Of a stretch of 64,000 nucleotides of DNA, positions 15,702 through 25,375 are shown in pieces (positions within the stretch are counted from its first letter, which is position 1; every line of letters begins with the position of its first letter). The stretch comes from Bacteroidaceae bacterium (GTDB taxonomy: Bacteria; Bacteroidota; Bacteroidia; Bacteroidales; Bacteroidaceae): positions 1-64,000 of the forward strand of contig JAFXEF010000010.1 of assembly GCA_017520935.1 (NCBI GenBank), given 5' to 3'. The notes under the pieces were generated by a model. It did not search any database. It saw only the letters and a program-made list of their open reading frames with translations, and was not told the DNA's origin. A program made the position numbers and the translations under genes.

Positions 15702-16466
15702 ATGTTGTTCGGATTTAGCATAAAGGACTTGATAGACATCCTGCTCGTAGCACTGATGCTCTTCTACTTCTACAAGCTGATGAAAGAGTCGGGATCACTC
15801 AACCTCTTTCTGGGTATTTTCGTGTTTCTCATCACCTGGATATTGGTGTCGCGAATCCTCGATATGCGCCTTTTGGGGGGTATCATGGATACGCTGGTGA
15901 GTGTGGGTGCCCTTGCGCTCATCGTGCTCTTCCAGGACGAAATACGCCGTTTCCTCCGCGAGGTGGGCTCCCAGCATCGTGTGCGTCGTATCCTCGACTT
16001 CTTCACCAAGAAGAACGAGGAAAAGATAGACCATGCCGAGATGATGCCCATCGTGATGGCTTGCATGAACATGAGCAAGCGTAAGGAGGGTGCCCTCATC
16101 GTTATAGAGCAAGGGGTCAAGCTGGGCGAAATCATCAAGACGGGCGAGACCATCAATGCAGACATCAACCAACTGCTCATAGAGAATATCTTCTTCAAGA
16201 ACAGCCCCTTGCATGATGGAGCCATGATTATTTGCCAGAAACGCATCGTGGCTGCCGGATGCCTGTTGCCCGTATCGCACAGCATGGATATCCCCAAGTC
16301 GATGGGGTTGCGCCACCGTGCCGCCTTGGGCGTGTCGCAGGAGACCGATGCCATTGCTGTGGTTGTGTCTGAAGAGACGGGTGCCATTACCGTGGCGCAT
16401 CGGGGTACGCTTCATCGTCGACTCACGGCCGAGCAACTGGAGAAACTCCTTTTTGAACTCGAATAA
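15702..16466 (+). CDS. cdaA: Diadenylate cyclase CdaA/DacA (DisA_N domain)
   Basis: A 254-residue membrane-bound enzyme making cyclic di-AMP from two ATP. Three hydrophobic segments lie in residues 1-75 (for example IDILLVALMLFYFYKL and LGIFVFLITWILVS). The DAC domain follows, with the catalytic motifs HDGAMII and RHRAALG plus the SEETGAITVA strand. Length and layout match CdaA, not DisA. Cyclic di-AMP controls potassium, osmotic and cell-wall balance. In Firmicutes cdaA sits with cdaR and glmM; here it follows folP, an arrangement I recognise as usual for Bacteroidales (recollection, not checked). Confidence 0.93.
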   Translation: MLFGFSIKDLIDILLVALMLFYFYKLMKESGSLNLFLGIFVFLITWILVSRILDMRLLGGIMDTLVSVGALALIVLFQDEIRRFLREVGSQHRVRRILDFFTKKNEEKIDHAEMMPIVMACMNMSKRKEGALIVIEQGVKLGEIIKTGETINADINQLLIENIFFKNSPLHDGAMIICQKRIVAAGCLLPVSHSMDIPKSMGLRHRAALGVSQETDAIAVVVSEETGAITVAHRGTLHRRLTAEQLEKLLFELE

Positions 16467-16475
16467 CTGACAAAC

Positions 16476-16491
16476 TGGCACGTCTCTTGAC
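16476..16491 (+). promoter_or_regulatory. Possible sigma-54-type promoter upstream of groESL
   Basis: TGGCACGTCTCTTGAC resembles the -24/-12 consensus TGGCACG-N4-TTGC. It misses the final GC of the -12 box, and lies about 190 bp before groES. Weak evidence; the heat-shock control of this operon cannot be read with confidence. Confidence 0.25.
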
Positions 16492-16582
16492 AAGCCGTCA
16501 TTTGTTGGCATACTGCTGCGAGCCCAAACAATCGTGGCATGCTTTTCGTTGTTTATACTATGGCGAGGCATTAAAAGGATTC

Positions 16583-16632
16583 CGAACTCTCCGAGTCTTC
16601 CGGGTTTTTCTGATTCCTCTGAGTCCTCCGAG
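16583..16632. repeat. 9-bp-periodic TCCGAGTCT-like repeat upstream of groES
   Basis: Units TCCGAGTCT, TCCGGGTTT and TTCTGATTC repeat about every 9 bp. It resembles the repeat that encodes the FolP tail about 1 kb upstream, here in non-coding DNA. Nothing else is seen in 16467-16678 except a weak sigma-54-like motif. Confidence 0.6.
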
Positions 16633-16678
16633 AAAATAATTAAACAACAATAACCATAAAACCCCAAAAAAACTAAAA

Positions 16679-16951
16679 ATGAACATCAAACCATTAGCTG
16701 ACCGCGTGCTCGTAGTACCCGCACCGGCCGAAGAGAAGACCATCGGCGGCATCATCATTCCCGACACCGCCAAGGAGAAACCCCTCAAGGGCGAAGTAGT
16801 AGCCGTAGGCAACGGTACCAAAGATGAGGAGATGGTAGTAAAGGTAGGCAACACCGTACTCTACGGCAAGTATGCAGGCACCGAGCTCGAGCTCGACGGC
16901 AACAAATACCTCATCATGCGCCAAAGCGATATATTGGCAATCGTAGGTTAA
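16679..16951 (+). CDS. groES: Co-chaperonin GroES
   Basis: A 90-residue protein forming the heptameric lid of the GroEL folding chamber. The start [12 protein letters not shown], the mobile-loop region [17 protein letters not shown] and the end [11 protein letters not shown] are typical. Normal family length. It precedes groEL, separated by 75 bp that include a 10-bp tandem repeat. Confidence 0.97.
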   Translation: MNIKPLADRVLVVPAPAEEKTIGGIIIPDTAKEKPLKGEVVAVGNGTKDEEMVVKVGNTVLYGKYAGTELELDGNKYLIMRQSDILAIVG

Positions 16952-16962
16952 TAATCTCCTAT

Positions 16963-17002
16963 GCAATCCTAAGTAGTCCTAGGGAATCTTAGGCAATCCT
17001 AA
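16963..17002. repeat. 10-bp tandem repeat between groES and groEL (4 units)
   Basis: GCAATCCTAA, GTAGTCCTAG, GGAATCTTAG and GCAATCCTAA follow one another exactly every 10 bp. It lies in the 75-bp spacer of the operon; no start codon or stem of note inside. Confidence 0.75.
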
Positions 17003-17026
17003 AAAAAATTAAAACAATAAAGAACT

Positions 17027-18658
17027 ATGGCAAAAGAAATCGTATTCAATATGGAAGCCCGCGAACAACTCAAGAGAGGTGTCGACGAGCTTGCCAACGC
17101 AGTGAAAGTAACTCTTGGCCCCAAAGGCCGTAAAGTGATCATCGAGAAGAAGTTCGGTGCTCCCCACATCACCAAGGACGGTGTCACCGTAGCCAAGGAG
17201 GTGGAGCTGGCCGATCCCTTCATGAACACCGGTGCGCAGCTCGTGAAGTCTGTAGCATCAAAGACTGGCGACGATGCCGGTGACGGTACCACCACGGCTA
17301 CCGTACTCGCTCAGAGCATCGTCAACGTAGGTATCAAGAACGTTACCGCAGGTGCCAACCCCATGGACCTCAAGCGCGGTATCGACAAGGCCGTAGCCAA
17401 GGTGGTGGAGAGCATCAAGGAGCAATCTGAAGCCGTAGGCAGTGACTATGACAAGATTGAGCAGGTGGCTACCATCTCGGCCAACAACGACCCCGAAATA
17501 GGTAAGCTCATCGCCGACGCCATGCGTCGTGTATCCAAGGATGGCGTTATTACCATCGAGGAGGCCAAGGGCACTGAGACCTCTATCGGCGTGGTTGAGG
17601 GCATGCAGTTCGACCGTGGCTACCTGTCACCCTACTTCGTGACCGATACCGAGAAGATGGAGTGCGTGATGGACAATCCCTATATCCTCATCTACGACAA
17701 GAAGATTTCTAACCTCAAGGACTTCCTTCCTATCCTCGAGCCCGCCATCCAAACTGGCCGTCCGCTCCTCGTCATCGCCGAGGATGTAGATAGCGAGGCA
17801 CTCACTACACTCGTAGTGAACCGTCTGCGTGCACAACTCAAGATCTGTGCCGTGAAGGCTCCCGGTTTCGGCGACCGTCGTAAGGAGATGCTCGAAGACA
17901 TTGCCATCCTCACCGGCGGCATCGTCATCAGCGAGGAGAAGGGCCTCTCACTTGAGCAGGCTACCATCGAGATGCTGGGCCGTTGCGACAAGGTGACCGT
18001 ATCGAAAGACAACACCACTATTGTTAATGGTGCAGGCAGCAAGGATGCCATTGCCGAGCGCGTGGCACAGATCAAGGCACAGATTGCCGCTACCAAGAGC
18101 GACTACGACAAGGAGAAGCTCCAGGAGCGTCTGGCCAAGCTCGCCGGCGGTGTAGCCGTACTCTACGTGGGTGCAGCCTCTGAGGTGGAGATGAAGGAGA
18201 AGAAAGACCGCGTAGATGACGCACTGTGCGCTACCCGTGCAGCCATCGAGGAGGGTATCGTGCCTGGTGGTGGTGTAGCCTACATCCGCGCTATCGATGC
18301 ACTCGAAGGCCTCAAGGGCGACAATGCCGATGAGACCACCGGTATCGAAATCATCAAGCGTGCCGTTGAGGAGCCCCTCCGTCAGATCGTCTCCAACGCA
18401 GGCAAGGAGGGTGCCGTAGTGGTACAGAAGGTGCGCGAGGGCGAAGGCGACTTCGGCTACAACGCTCGCACCGATGTATACGAGCACATGAAGGCCGCCG
18501 GTGTGGTTGACCCCGCCAAGGTGACCCGCGTGGCACTGGAGAATGCCGCCTCTATCGCCGGCATGTTCCTCACCACCGAGTGCGTCATCGTGGAGAAGAA
18601 GGAAGACAAGCCCGCACCTATGGCTTCCGGTATGGGCGGCATGGACGGCATGATGTAA
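17027..18658 (+). CDS. groEL: Chaperonin GroEL
   Basis: A 543-residue ATP-driven folding chaperone. It has the ATP-binding [11 protein letters not shown] motif, the [20 protein letters not shown] start, and the C-terminal Gly/Met repeat GMGGMDGMM. Full length and intact. It ends at a hairpin terminator 27 bp downstream, closing the folP-cdaA-groES-groEL stretch; whether folP and cdaA share transcripts with groESL is unknown, because a 212-bp gap precedes groES. Confidence 0.98.
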   Translation: MAKEIVFNMEAREQLKRGVDELANAVKVTLGPKGRKVIIEKKFGAPHITKDGVTVAKEVELADPFMNTGAQLVKSVASKTGDDAGDGTTTATVLAQSIVNVGIKNVTAGANPMDLKRGIDKAVAKVVESIKEQSEAVGSDYDKIEQVATISANNDPEIGKLIADAMRRVSKDGVITIEEAKGTETSIGVVEGMQFDRGYLSPYFVTDTEKMECVMDNPYILIYDKKISNLKDFLPILEPAIQTGRPLLVIAEDVDSEALTTLVVNRLRAQLKICAVKAPGFGDRRKEMLEDIAILTGGIVISEEKGLSLEQATIEMLGRCDKVTVSKDNTTIVNGAGSKDAIAERVAQIKAQIAATKSDYDKEKLQERLAKLAGGVAVLYVGAASEVEMKEKKDRVDDALCATRAAIEEGIVPGGGVAYIRAIDALEGLKGDNADETTGIEIIKRAVEEPLRQIVSNAGKEGAVVVQKVREGEGDFGYNARTDVYEHMKAAGVVDPAKVTRVALENAASIAGMFLTTECVIVEKKEDKPAPMASGMGGMDGMM

Positions 18659-18684
18659 AAATCAGTCATTAATGGCAAACAATA

Positions 18685-18710
18685 AGAGGGGTACGCAGGC
18701 GTGCCCCTCT
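18685..18710 (+). terminator. groEL terminator
   Basis: AGAGGGGTACGC pairs with GCGTGCCCCTCT (one G-T pair) around a 2-bp loop, followed by GTTGTTTGG. It lies between convergent groEL and the outer-membrane protein gene. Confidence 0.75.
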
Positions 18711-18732
18711 GTTGTTTGGTATGGAATACTGC

Positions 18733-19593
18733 TTAATAGAAGATAGAGAACCCGATAGTGAGTGGATATACTTCGCAATTAGGACCTCTAAGAGGACCCT
18801 CGCCGCCTATGGGCCACTCGGGTTTCATCGGATTCTGGAAAAGGTCGATAAGCGAGAGCTTGGCCATGAAGCCGATATTGTTGTAGCCTACCTGTGCCAT
18901 AAGGTTCACATTGAGTGGGTTGAGGTCATAGTTCTTGCTGATATTGCGCTGCTTGCCACCGCCAATGCGACCCTGTGATTTGGGTGCAAAGCGATACTCA
19001 ATCTCGGGGCCGAAAGTGAGGAAGAAGGGCTTGCCGTTCACGTAGTGCTGAAGCTCTAGGTTGATGGGCAGGCGGAAACCCCAGTAGCGGAACCAAGTCT
19101 CATCGTACTGCTTGTTGCTGGTGGGGATAGTGCCGTAGTTGATGAGGCCGTTGTCGTTATAGAAGTATTGACCGCTGTTGAACTTGTAGCTACTGCGTCC
19201 GAATCCGAAGGCATAGCTAAGGCCGATGGTGCCGCGCTTGTTGAAAGCAATGCTATGCTCGCAGAGGTACACGCCCCAATCCCAACATTTGCTTTGATTC
19301 TGGCTGATGCCATTGGCATAATCCATGCTGAAAGGGTCGTTGCTCAGGCGGCTGAATCCCATGTAGTAGGTGGGGTAGTGGGCACGCATGCGGCGACGGG
19401 GGGTAGTGTACCTCTTGTCACCGACTTTTACTTTGGTCTCTCGTCTTATGGTGGCATCATTGTCTGTTATCTCATACTCTTCGATGATGAGCCAGTCGCC
19501 AATGCTTGTTTGGTCGGTTTGTCTCACTTGCGCTATAGCGCTTATGCTTGCCGTGAGGGCCAGTGCACAGAGTGCGGTTTTCAATAGTTTCAT
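18733..19593 (-). CDS. Outer-membrane beta-barrel protein, function unknown
   Basis: A 286-residue protein with a clear signal peptide (MKLLKTALCALALTASISAIAQ). After a short N-terminal region with charged strands, it shows alternating amphipathic strands rich in Tyr, Phe, Trp and Gly (WGVYLCEHSIAF, IGLSYAFGFGRSSYKF, FFLTFGPEIEYRF) and ends in Phe-Tyr, as outer-membrane barrels do. I do not recognise a named family beyond the general outer-membrane beta-barrel group of Bacteroidetes. Monocistronic, convergent with groEL. Confidence 0.7.
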   Translation of the reverse strand: MKLLKTALCALALTASISAIAQVRQTDQTSIGDWLIIEEYEITDNDATIRRETKVKVGDKRYTTPRRRMRAHYPTYYMGFSRLSNDPFSMDYANGISQNQSKCWDWGVYLCEHSIAFNKRGTIGLSYAFGFGRSSYKFNSGQYFYNDNGLINYGTIPTSNKQYDETWFRYWGFRLPINLELQHYVNGKPFFLTFGPEIEYRFAPKSQGRIGGGKQRNISKNYDLNPLNVNLMAQVGYNNIGFMAKLSLIDLFQNPMKPEWPIGGEGPLRGPNCEVYPLTIGFSIFY

Positions 19594-19709
19594 GTCGTTT
19601 ATTATTATGTTTTGTTCGTTGTTCTATGCATTAGACGTAACAAATGTGCAAAAAGTTGCAAGAATATAAAAATTTTTGTGTTTTTTTTTTATCAACGCTT
19701 GGTTTACGC

Positions 19710-19717
19710 TAATTTTG
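19710..19717 (+). promoter_or_regulatory. queA -7 box
   Basis: TAATTTTG matches the Bacteroidetes -7 consensus, 4 bp before the queA ATG; transcripts would be nearly leaderless if this start is right. Confidence 0.45.
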
Positions 19718-19721
19718 CAAC

Positions 19722-20942
19722 ATGAACGAAACACGACATATCGCTATTGACGAGTTTGACTACCCACTACCCGATGAGCGCATTGCCAAATTTCCTTTGG
19801 CCGAGCGTGACAGTTCCAAGTTATTGCTCTATCGGGGCGGTGAGGTGGGCGAGGATACCTTCTCGTCGCTCCCCGAACATCTTCCCTCGGGGGAACTTGT
19901 GGTGTTTAACAATACCCGAGTGATACAGGCCCGCCTGCATTTCCGCAAGGAGACGGGTGCGCTCATCGAGGTCTTCTGCCTCGAACCCTTGGCTCCCAAT
20001 GAGTATGTGCAGATGTTTGCACAAACCGGGCAGTGTAGTTGGCTCTGCTTGGTGGGCAACCTTAAGAAATGGAAAGAAGGGGCGCTGAGTCGCGAGATTA
20101 CTGTGCGTGACCATACGCTGACACTCACTGCCACGCGCGGTGAGCCTATCGGCACGGGTCATCGTGTCACCTTTGCGTGGGATGATGCCACGGTCACTTT
20201 TGCCGAAGTGCTCGAAGCGGTGGGCGAACTGCCCATTCCTCCCTATCTGAATAGGAAGACCGAGGAGAGCGACAAGCAGACCTATCAGACGGTGTATTCG
20301 AAGATTAAAGGTTCGGTAGCTGCACCCACGGCTGGGTTGCACTTTACCGAGCGTGTGTTGCAAGCTCTTGATTCCAAGGGTGTAGAACGCGATGAAGTGA
20401 CGCTGCATGTAGGTGCCGGCACTTTCAAACCCGTGAAGAGTGCCGAAATTGGCGACCACGAGATGCACTCGGAGTATATCGTAGTGGAGCGAGAGACGAT
20501 AGAGAAATTGTTGGCTCACGATGGCGAAGCCATTGCTGTAGGCACAACCTCGGTGCGTACTCTTGAAAGCCTGTATTATATAGGTGTGCTCATCAGCCGC
20601 TGTCCCGATGCTACGGAAGAGCAGTTGCGTGTGACCCAGTGGATGCCGTACGAGGAGGCGAACAACCGCCTCACAACGCTTGAAGCCCTACGGCATATCC
20701 TTGACTATCTCGACCGCCACGAACTGCCTGCCCTGCACACCAATACGCAGATAATGATTGCGCCAGGCTATACATTTCACATCGTACGGCGTATCGTCAC
20801 CAATTTCCATCAGCCCAAGAGTACACTGTTGCTGCTCGTGTCGGCTTTTGTGAAGGGTGATTGGCGTAAGATCTATGACTATGCCCTCAGCCACGACTTC
20901 CGCTTCTTGAGCTATGGTGATAGTTCGTTGCTGGTACCTTAA
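19722..20942 (+). CDS. queA: S-adenosylmethionine:tRNA ribosyltransferase-isomerase
   Basis: A 406-residue enzyme that transfers the ribosyl part of SAM to preQ1 in tRNA, making epoxyqueuosine. Typical motifs: FDYPLPDERIAKFPL at the start, VVFNNTRVIQARL, AAPTAGLHFT, LHVGAGTF and the C-terminal TNFHQPKSTLLLLVSAF. Slightly longer than the usual ~345 residues, mainly from inserts in the middle (around residues 115-150 and 300-320), as in other Bacteroidetes. It is followed 12 bp later by a Nudix gene. Confidence 0.95.
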   Translation: MNETRHIAIDEFDYPLPDERIAKFPLAERDSSKLLLYRGGEVGEDTFSSLPEHLPSGELVVFNNTRVIQARLHFRKETGALIEVFCLEPLAPNEYVQMFAQTGQCSWLCLVGNLKKWKEGALSREITVRDHTLTLTATRGEPIGTGHRVTFAWDDATVTFAEVLEAVGELPIPPYLNRKTEESDKQTYQTVYSKIKGSVAAPTAGLHFTERVLQALDSKGVERDEVTLHVGAGTFKPVKSAEIGDHEMHSEYIVVERETIEKLLAHDGEAIAVGTTSVRTLESLYYIGVLISRCPDATEEQLRVTQWMPYEEANNRLTTLEALRHILDYLDRHELPALHTNTQIMIAPGYTFHIVRRIVTNFHQPKSTLLLLVSAFVKGDWRKIYDYALSHDFRFLSYGDSSLLVP

Positions 20943-20954
20943 GTAACCGCTAAT

Positions 20955-21455
20955 ATGAGAGATAATAACCAAGAACTATTCCCCTTAGTCGATGAGGAGG
21001 GGCGTGTGATAGGCAGTGCTACGCGTGGAGAGTGCCACGATGGTAGTAAACGCCTGCATCCCGTGGTACATTTGCACGTGTTTGACCCGGTAGGCCGTCT
21101 TTACTTGCAGCAACGTCCCTTGTGGAAGGATATTCAGCCTGGCAAATGGGATACGGCGGTGGGCGGACACGTGGACTTTGGTGAGGAGATTGCCGATGCG
21201 CTCCATCGTGAGGTGCGCGAGGAGTTGGGTGTCGAAGACTTTATGCCCGAGTTTCTGCTACGCTATGTCTTCGAGTCGGATCGCGAGTGTGAATTGGTAC
21301 ACGTATATAAAACGGTATATGAAGGTGAAATACACCCCAGTGCCGAGCTTGACGGTGGCCGTTTCTGGACACTTGACGAGATACACGAGGTTATAGGAAA
21401 GGGTGTGCTTACGCCGAATTTTGAGAGTGAATTTTTGCGAATAATGAACTCCTGA
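20955..21455 (+). CDS. Nudix hydrolase
   Basis: A 166-residue protein with a complete Nudix box: the spacing G-x5-E-x7-REVREELGV is seen from GHVDFGEE to LGV, around residues 73-95. The preceding LQQRPLWKDIQPGKWDTAVG region resembles isopentenyl-diphosphate isomerase-like Nudix proteins (YfcD type), which often act on nucleotide or sugar diphosphates. Substrate cannot be told from sequence. It sits between queA and the DUF2027-Smr gene on the same strand with short gaps (12 and 19 bp), probably one operon. Confidence 0.9.
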   Translation: MRDNNQELFPLVDEEGRVIGSATRGECHDGSKRLHPVVHLHVFDPVGRLYLQQRPLWKDIQPGKWDTAVGGHVDFGEEIADALHREVREELGVEDFMPEFLLRYVFESDRECELVHVYKTVYEGEIHPSAELDGGRFWTLDEIHEVIGKGVLTPNFESEFLRIMNS

Positions 21456-21474
21456 AAAATAAAATTAAAAGAAT

Positions 21475-22566
21475 ATGCAGATAGGAGATAAAGTGCGCTT
21501 CCTCTTCGAGACGGGAGGCGGTATTGTGAAAGGATTTCAAGGCAAGGATATCGTGCTCGTGGAAGACGAGAACGGATTCAGCATCCCCATGCTCATACGC
21601 GAGTGCGTAGTGATTGACACCAATGAGTATAACTTCGAGAAGAAGACGGTGGCTCCCAAGAAAGAAGAGTCTAAGAAGCCTGCCAAAACAACGGTAACCC
21701 CGCTTCGGGATGAAGAGGATGACTTTGAACCAGAAGTAACCTATCGCCCCATGGAACGTCGCGAAGGGGAGAAACTCAACGTGGCCCTTGCCTTTGTACC
21801 CGTCGATATCAAGCAGATAAGCACCACCATCTTCGAGACTTATCTGGTCAACGATAGCAACTACTACCTCTCGTACCTCTATGCTTCACCTACGGCAGGG
21901 GGCATGAAGTTGCGGGCACAGGGTATCATTGAGCCTAATACGAAACTCTTCATAGAGGAGTTCGGCCGCGAGCAGCTGGGTGAGTTGGAGCGTGTAAACC
22001 TTCAGCTCATTTCCTTCAAGGAGGAGAAGAACTATATGAAGAAGCCGGCCGTGGATGTGGAATTGCGTATCGATACGGTGAAGTTCTATAAGCTACACAC
22101 CTTCAGTACCGACAGTCCTTTCTTCGACGAACCTGCCCTGATATACGATATCGTGCGCGACGACCGTCCCGTGCGCCAAGTCTATGTGGAGGCCGATGAT
22201 TTGAAGGAGGCGTTGCTACAGAAAAAGAAAGAAGATAGCCGGCCTCGTCATACTCCCCAGCCTGCTCGCAAGCAGAAGGCTGACAATACCGTAGAGGTAG
22301 ACCTCCATATTCACGAGTTGCTCGACAACACCAACGGCATGAGCAATGGTGATATGCTCAATTATCAGCTCGATGTTTTCCGCAAAACGATGGACGAGTA
22401 TCGTGGAAAGAAGAACCAGCGCCTTGTATTCATCCACGGCAAAGGTGAAGGTGTACTGCGTAATGCCCTGCTCAAGGAACTGAAGAGCAAGTATGGCTCT
22501 TGCATTAGCCAGGATGCCTCATTCCGCGAATACGGTTTCGGGGCTTTGCTGATAATTATCAAGTAA
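21475..22566 (+). CDS. DUF2027-Smr domain protein
   Basis: A 363-residue cytoplasmic protein. The N-terminal ~60 residues form a small beta domain ([15 protein letters not shown]...), the middle is the DUF2027 beta-sandwich region, and the C-terminal ~85 residues are a Smr (MutS2-related) domain with [10 protein letters not shown] and the [16 protein letters not shown] motif. Smr domains nick or bind nucleic acid; some act on branched DNA or on mRNA in collided ribosomes. The DUF2027-Smr layout is typical of Bacteroidetes and its role is unknown. A Lys/Glu-rich low-complexity linker lies near residues 60-85. Confidence 0.85.
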   Translation: MQIGDKVRFLFETGGGIVKGFQGKDIVLVEDENGFSIPMLIRECVVIDTNEYNFEKKTVAPKKEESKKPAKTTVTPLRDEEDDFEPEVTYRPMERREGEKLNVALAFVPVDIKQISTTIFETYLVNDSNYYLSYLYASPTAGGMKLRAQGIIEPNTKLFIEEFGREQLGELERVNLQLISFKEEKNYMKKPAVDVELRIDTVKFYKLHTFSTDSPFFDEPALIYDIVRDDRPVRQVYVEADDLKEALLQKKKEDSRPRHTPQPARKQKADNTVEVDLHIHELLDNTNGMSNGDMLNYQLDVFRKTMDEYRGKKNQRLVFIHGKGEGVLRNALLKELKSKYGSCISQDASFREYGFGALLIIIK

Positions 22567-22658
22567 GGCACCTAAGCTGTAGCCTATTGATTTGGGTGTA
22601 AAATAACGGCAAAAAAGTACGTGATATTCGAAAATAATGTATATATTTGCCTAATAAA

Positions 22659-23117
22659 ATGAATTTGCATATGAATTTGGCTCCCACATCCGTAGCTGCG
22701 CTACATGAAGTTCTGCAGAAGATTGTTCGTCTCTATTCTGGCGAAGAAGACCAATTGGTGACTACCGATTTCTATTTTATGCCTGTCAGAGAGAAAGGCA
22801 CTTTGTATGTGTTTAATGACAATGACGAAGAGATAGCACAAACTACCGTCCTAGAGTGGGCTGACTATACGGATGATGCGTTTTATGATGCTGTAGGGGC
22901 TGACCTGATCGCTGCTATTCAAGAGGTGAATGCCGAGGGAGACCTTGAGCGTCTTGCTGTTTGGATGCCTTACTCTTTCGTGCTGGTGGATGGAGAACGC
23001 GAAACTGTAGCTGACCTTCTTCTGGTGGATGATGATGCACTGCTTGTCACCGATAGTCTTTTGCAAGGGCTTGACGAAGAACTCAATAGATTCTTGGAAG
23101 AGTTGATGGCTGAGTAA
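22659..23117 (+). CDS. Unknown acidic protein
   Basis: A 152-residue acidic, soluble protein with no signal peptide that I do not recognise. It is rich in Asp, Glu and Leu, with a hydrophobic/beta N-terminal half (TTDFYFMPVREKGTLYVFND) and a helical end (LLQGLDEELNRFLEEL). The frame also allows TTG at 22647, but TATATTTG at 22642-22649 looks like a -7 promoter box overlapping it, so the ATG at 22659 (or 22671) is preferred. It has its own promoter and lies between the DUF2027-Smr gene and the efflux operon. Real gene likely from codon use and length; function unknown. Confidence 0.65.
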   Translation: MNLHMNLAPTSVAALHEVLQKIVRLYSGEEDQLVTTDFYFMPVREKGTLYVFNDNDEEIAQTTVLEWADYTDDAFYDAVGADLIAAIQEVNAEGDLERLAVWMPYSFVLVDGERETVADLLLVDDDALLVTDSLLQGLDEELNRFLEELMAE

Positions 23118-23234
23118 GGCTATCTTGAGACTTCCTATTTGTGGAAAGTGACATACTGGTGAAGCTCTCAAGTGTTGATAAATGCAAATATACTCTCTCA
23201 ATCATTAAATAGTGTTATATTGACACGTAAACTT

Positions 23235-23265
23235 TTTGCTGTGCCGAAAGTTTCCACTAACTTTG
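23235..23265 (+). promoter_or_regulatory. Promoter of the efflux operon, TTTG-N19-TAACTTTG
   Basis: TTTG (23235-23238) and TAACTTTG (23258-23265) are spaced by exactly 19 bp, a full match to the Bacteroidetes consensus. It lies 21 bp before the TetR start codon. Confidence 0.75.
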
Positions 23266-23286
23266 CACCCGATTTAGAGTGCAGTA

Positions 23287-23892
23287 ATGGAAAGAAGTGC
23301 AGACAAAATAGATTTGCGTGAGCGTATTGTAATGGAGGCCACCATCCTGTTTCAGGCGCAAGGCGTGAAGCAGGTGCGTATGGACGATATTGCACGCGAA
23401 CTTTCCATATCCAAGAAAACACTGTACGAACTGTTCTCCGACAAGGAAGAACTGTTGCTTGAGGTGGTAAAGGTTATCTCCATGAGCTTCCACCAAAATG
23501 TAAGAAAAATTATCGGGAGTTCGACCAATGTGCTGGAACAGATATTCATGCTTTATAGATGGGTGATTGAACATTGTCGGGAGGTCAATCCTTTATTCTT
23601 TATTGAACTCATGCGTTACCCTCAAGTGCAGACTTTCTTCGAACAGGTGCATGTCCAACATGCCGACCGCATCAAAGAATGGTTGCAGATGGGAGTAAAG
23701 CAGGAATTGCTGAGAGACGATGTGAACTACGAGGTGTTTCTCAGGCAGGATGGCTTTCAGATAGACAAGCTACTCATCAACCCCGAAGTGCGCAACTATC
23801 CTCCCAAGGTGATATACGACTCGGTGGTGCTGGTGATGTTGCGCGGACTGGCTACCGATAAGGGACTGGAAATAATAAAACAATGGAAATAG
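23287..23892 (+). CDS. TetR/AcrR-family transcriptional regulator
   Basis: A 201-residue regulator. The N-terminal helix-turn-helix is typical (QVRMDDIARELSISKKTLYELFSDKEELL, residues 22-50). The C-terminal ligand domain is diverse. It is the first gene of a TolC-MFP-RND operon, so it most likely represses that operon and its own promoter, being relieved by a pump substrate (inference from context). The promoter at 23235-23265 leaves little room for a separate operator. Confidence 0.92.
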   Translation: MERSADKIDLRERIVMEATILFQAQGVKQVRMDDIARELSISKKTLYELFSDKEELLLEVVKVISMSFHQNVRKIIGSSTNVLEQIFMLYRWVIEHCREVNPLFFIELMRYPQVQTFFEQVHVQHADRIKEWLQMGVKQELLRDDVNYEVFLRQDGFQIDKLLINPEVRNYPPKVIYDSVVLVMLRGLATDKGLEIIKQWK

Positions 23893-23921
23893 TAATAGTT
23901 TTTAAGCGAAAAAACAACGAA

Positions 23922-25250
23922 ATGAAAAAGATGTGTACTGTCGGCAAACGGCCGATAATGATCGCTATCCTCTGCCTGTGCGCTTTGGGTGCCACGGCAC
24001 AGGAGAAGTTGGCGCTGACGCTCGAACAGGCGATGGAGATTGCCCTGAGCGACAACCCTACTATCCAGGTGGCAGAACAAACTGTTCAGTTGAAGAAAAT
24101 TTCCAATAAGGAGACGGTGATGGGATTGCTTCCCGAGGCATCGCTGGCTGGCTCGTATACCCGCACCATCAAGAAACAGACGATGGTGATGAACGGTATG
24201 GAGTTTCAGGTGGGTATCGAGAACTCATACAATGGTGGCCTCTCGGTAAGTCTGCCAATATTTGCTCCTACGCTCTACAAGAGCATGAAGCTGACCAAGA
24301 CCGATGTGGCGCTGGCCGTAGAGCAGGCACGCTCATCGAAGCAGGACTTGGTGAATCAAGTGACCAAGGCCTTCTATCAGACGCTATTGGCACAAGACAG
24401 CTATACCGTGCTGGAGAAGAGTTTCGCGCAGAGCGAGGAGAATTTCCGCATTGTAAACGCTAAGTTTGAGCAGGGTCGCGTAAGCGAGTTCGACAAGATC
24501 AGCGCCGAGGTACAGATGCGCAATCTGAAGCCTTCGGTCATCTCGGCACGTAATGCCGTAGAGCTTTCGAAGCTTCAATTGCTGGTGCTGATGAACATCG
24601 AGCCTGAGACGGAATTTGAACTCATCGGTAGCCTCAAGGACTATGAGGAGAACGTGTACGCAGGTATCCTCACTGCCGATACCAATTCACTCAAGGAGAA
24701 CAGCGCATTGAAGCAGATGGACATGAATGTAAAGATGCTGCAGCAGACTCTTTCGCTCAACAAGCAGAACTTCGCTCCGATAGTAGCCTTGCAATTCAAC
24801 TACATGTACACCTGCATGGCCAATGACTTCAAGTTCAAGGAGTACAACTGGAACCCATACAGCAACTTGGCCTTGAGCGTGAGCATCCCCTTGTTCAAGT
24901 ATAGCAACTTCTCGAACGTGAAGAAGACGAACATTCAAATCAGCCAGCTGATGCAGAACCGCGACTATACCGCACGCCAGCTCGCCATGCAGCAGCAGAG
25001 CTACCTCAACAGCATGGCTGCCAGCGCCGAGCAGGTATCGAGCAACAAGGAGGCCATCACACAGGCCGAGAAGGGGCGCGCCATCGCAGAGAAGCTCTAC
25101 GAAGTGGGCCGCGGCACCATCCTCGAACTCAACAGCGCCGAGGTGGCACTCACACAGGCACAGCTCACCTATGCACAGTCGATTTTCGATTACCTGAGTG
25201 CCAAGGCCGACTTGGATAAGCTGCAGGGAAAGGAGTATGTAGCAAATTGA
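23922..25250 (+). CDS. TolC-family outer membrane efflux protein
   Basis: A 442-residue outer-membrane channel of a tripartite efflux pump. The frame opens at 23883, but the ATG at 23922 gives a proper signal peptide (MKKMCTVGKRPIMIAILCLCALGATAQ) and avoids overlap with the TetR gene. The body is helical with the two repeated OEP domains; LTLEQAMEIALSDNPTIQVAE and GRGTILELNSAEVALTQAQ are typical. It works with the following periplasmic and inner-membrane genes. The stop codon is inside a 7-bp tandem array. Confidence 0.92.
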   Translation: MKKMCTVGKRPIMIAILCLCALGATAQEKLALTLEQAMEIALSDNPTIQVAEQTVQLKKISNKETVMGLLPEASLAGSYTRTIKKQTMVMNGMEFQVGIENSYNGGLSVSLPIFAPTLYKSMKLTKTDVALAVEQARSSKQDLVNQVTKAFYQTLLAQDSYTVLEKSFAQSEENFRIVNAKFEQGRVSEFDKISAEVQMRNLKPSVISARNAVELSKLQLLVLMNIEPETEFELIGSLKDYEENVYAGILTADTNSLKENSALKQMDMNVKMLQQTLSLNKQNFAPIVALQFNYMYTCMANDFKFKEYNWNPYSNLALSVSIPLFKYSNFSNVKKTNIQISQLMQNRDYTARQLAMQQQSYLNSMAASAEQVSSNKEAITQAEKGRAIAEKLYEVGRGTILELNSAEVALTQAQLTYAQSIFDYLSAKADLDKLQGKEYVAN

Positions 25251-25265
25251 GAATTGATAATTGAA
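25245..25265. repeat. 7-bp tandem array (3 units) over the tolC stop codon
   Basis: AATTGAG, AATTGAT and AATTGAA follow one another with a 7-bp period. The TGA at 25248-25250 is inside. Confidence 0.7.
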
Positions 25266-25375
25266 AGACGCAGCGTAGCGAGAGCGATATATGCTTGCAT
25301 AATATTGCTGAGCAAGCAAGTCTTCTTAAATGCAACACATTTATAAAAATGAAAGTTAATACATTAGATAAAGCA

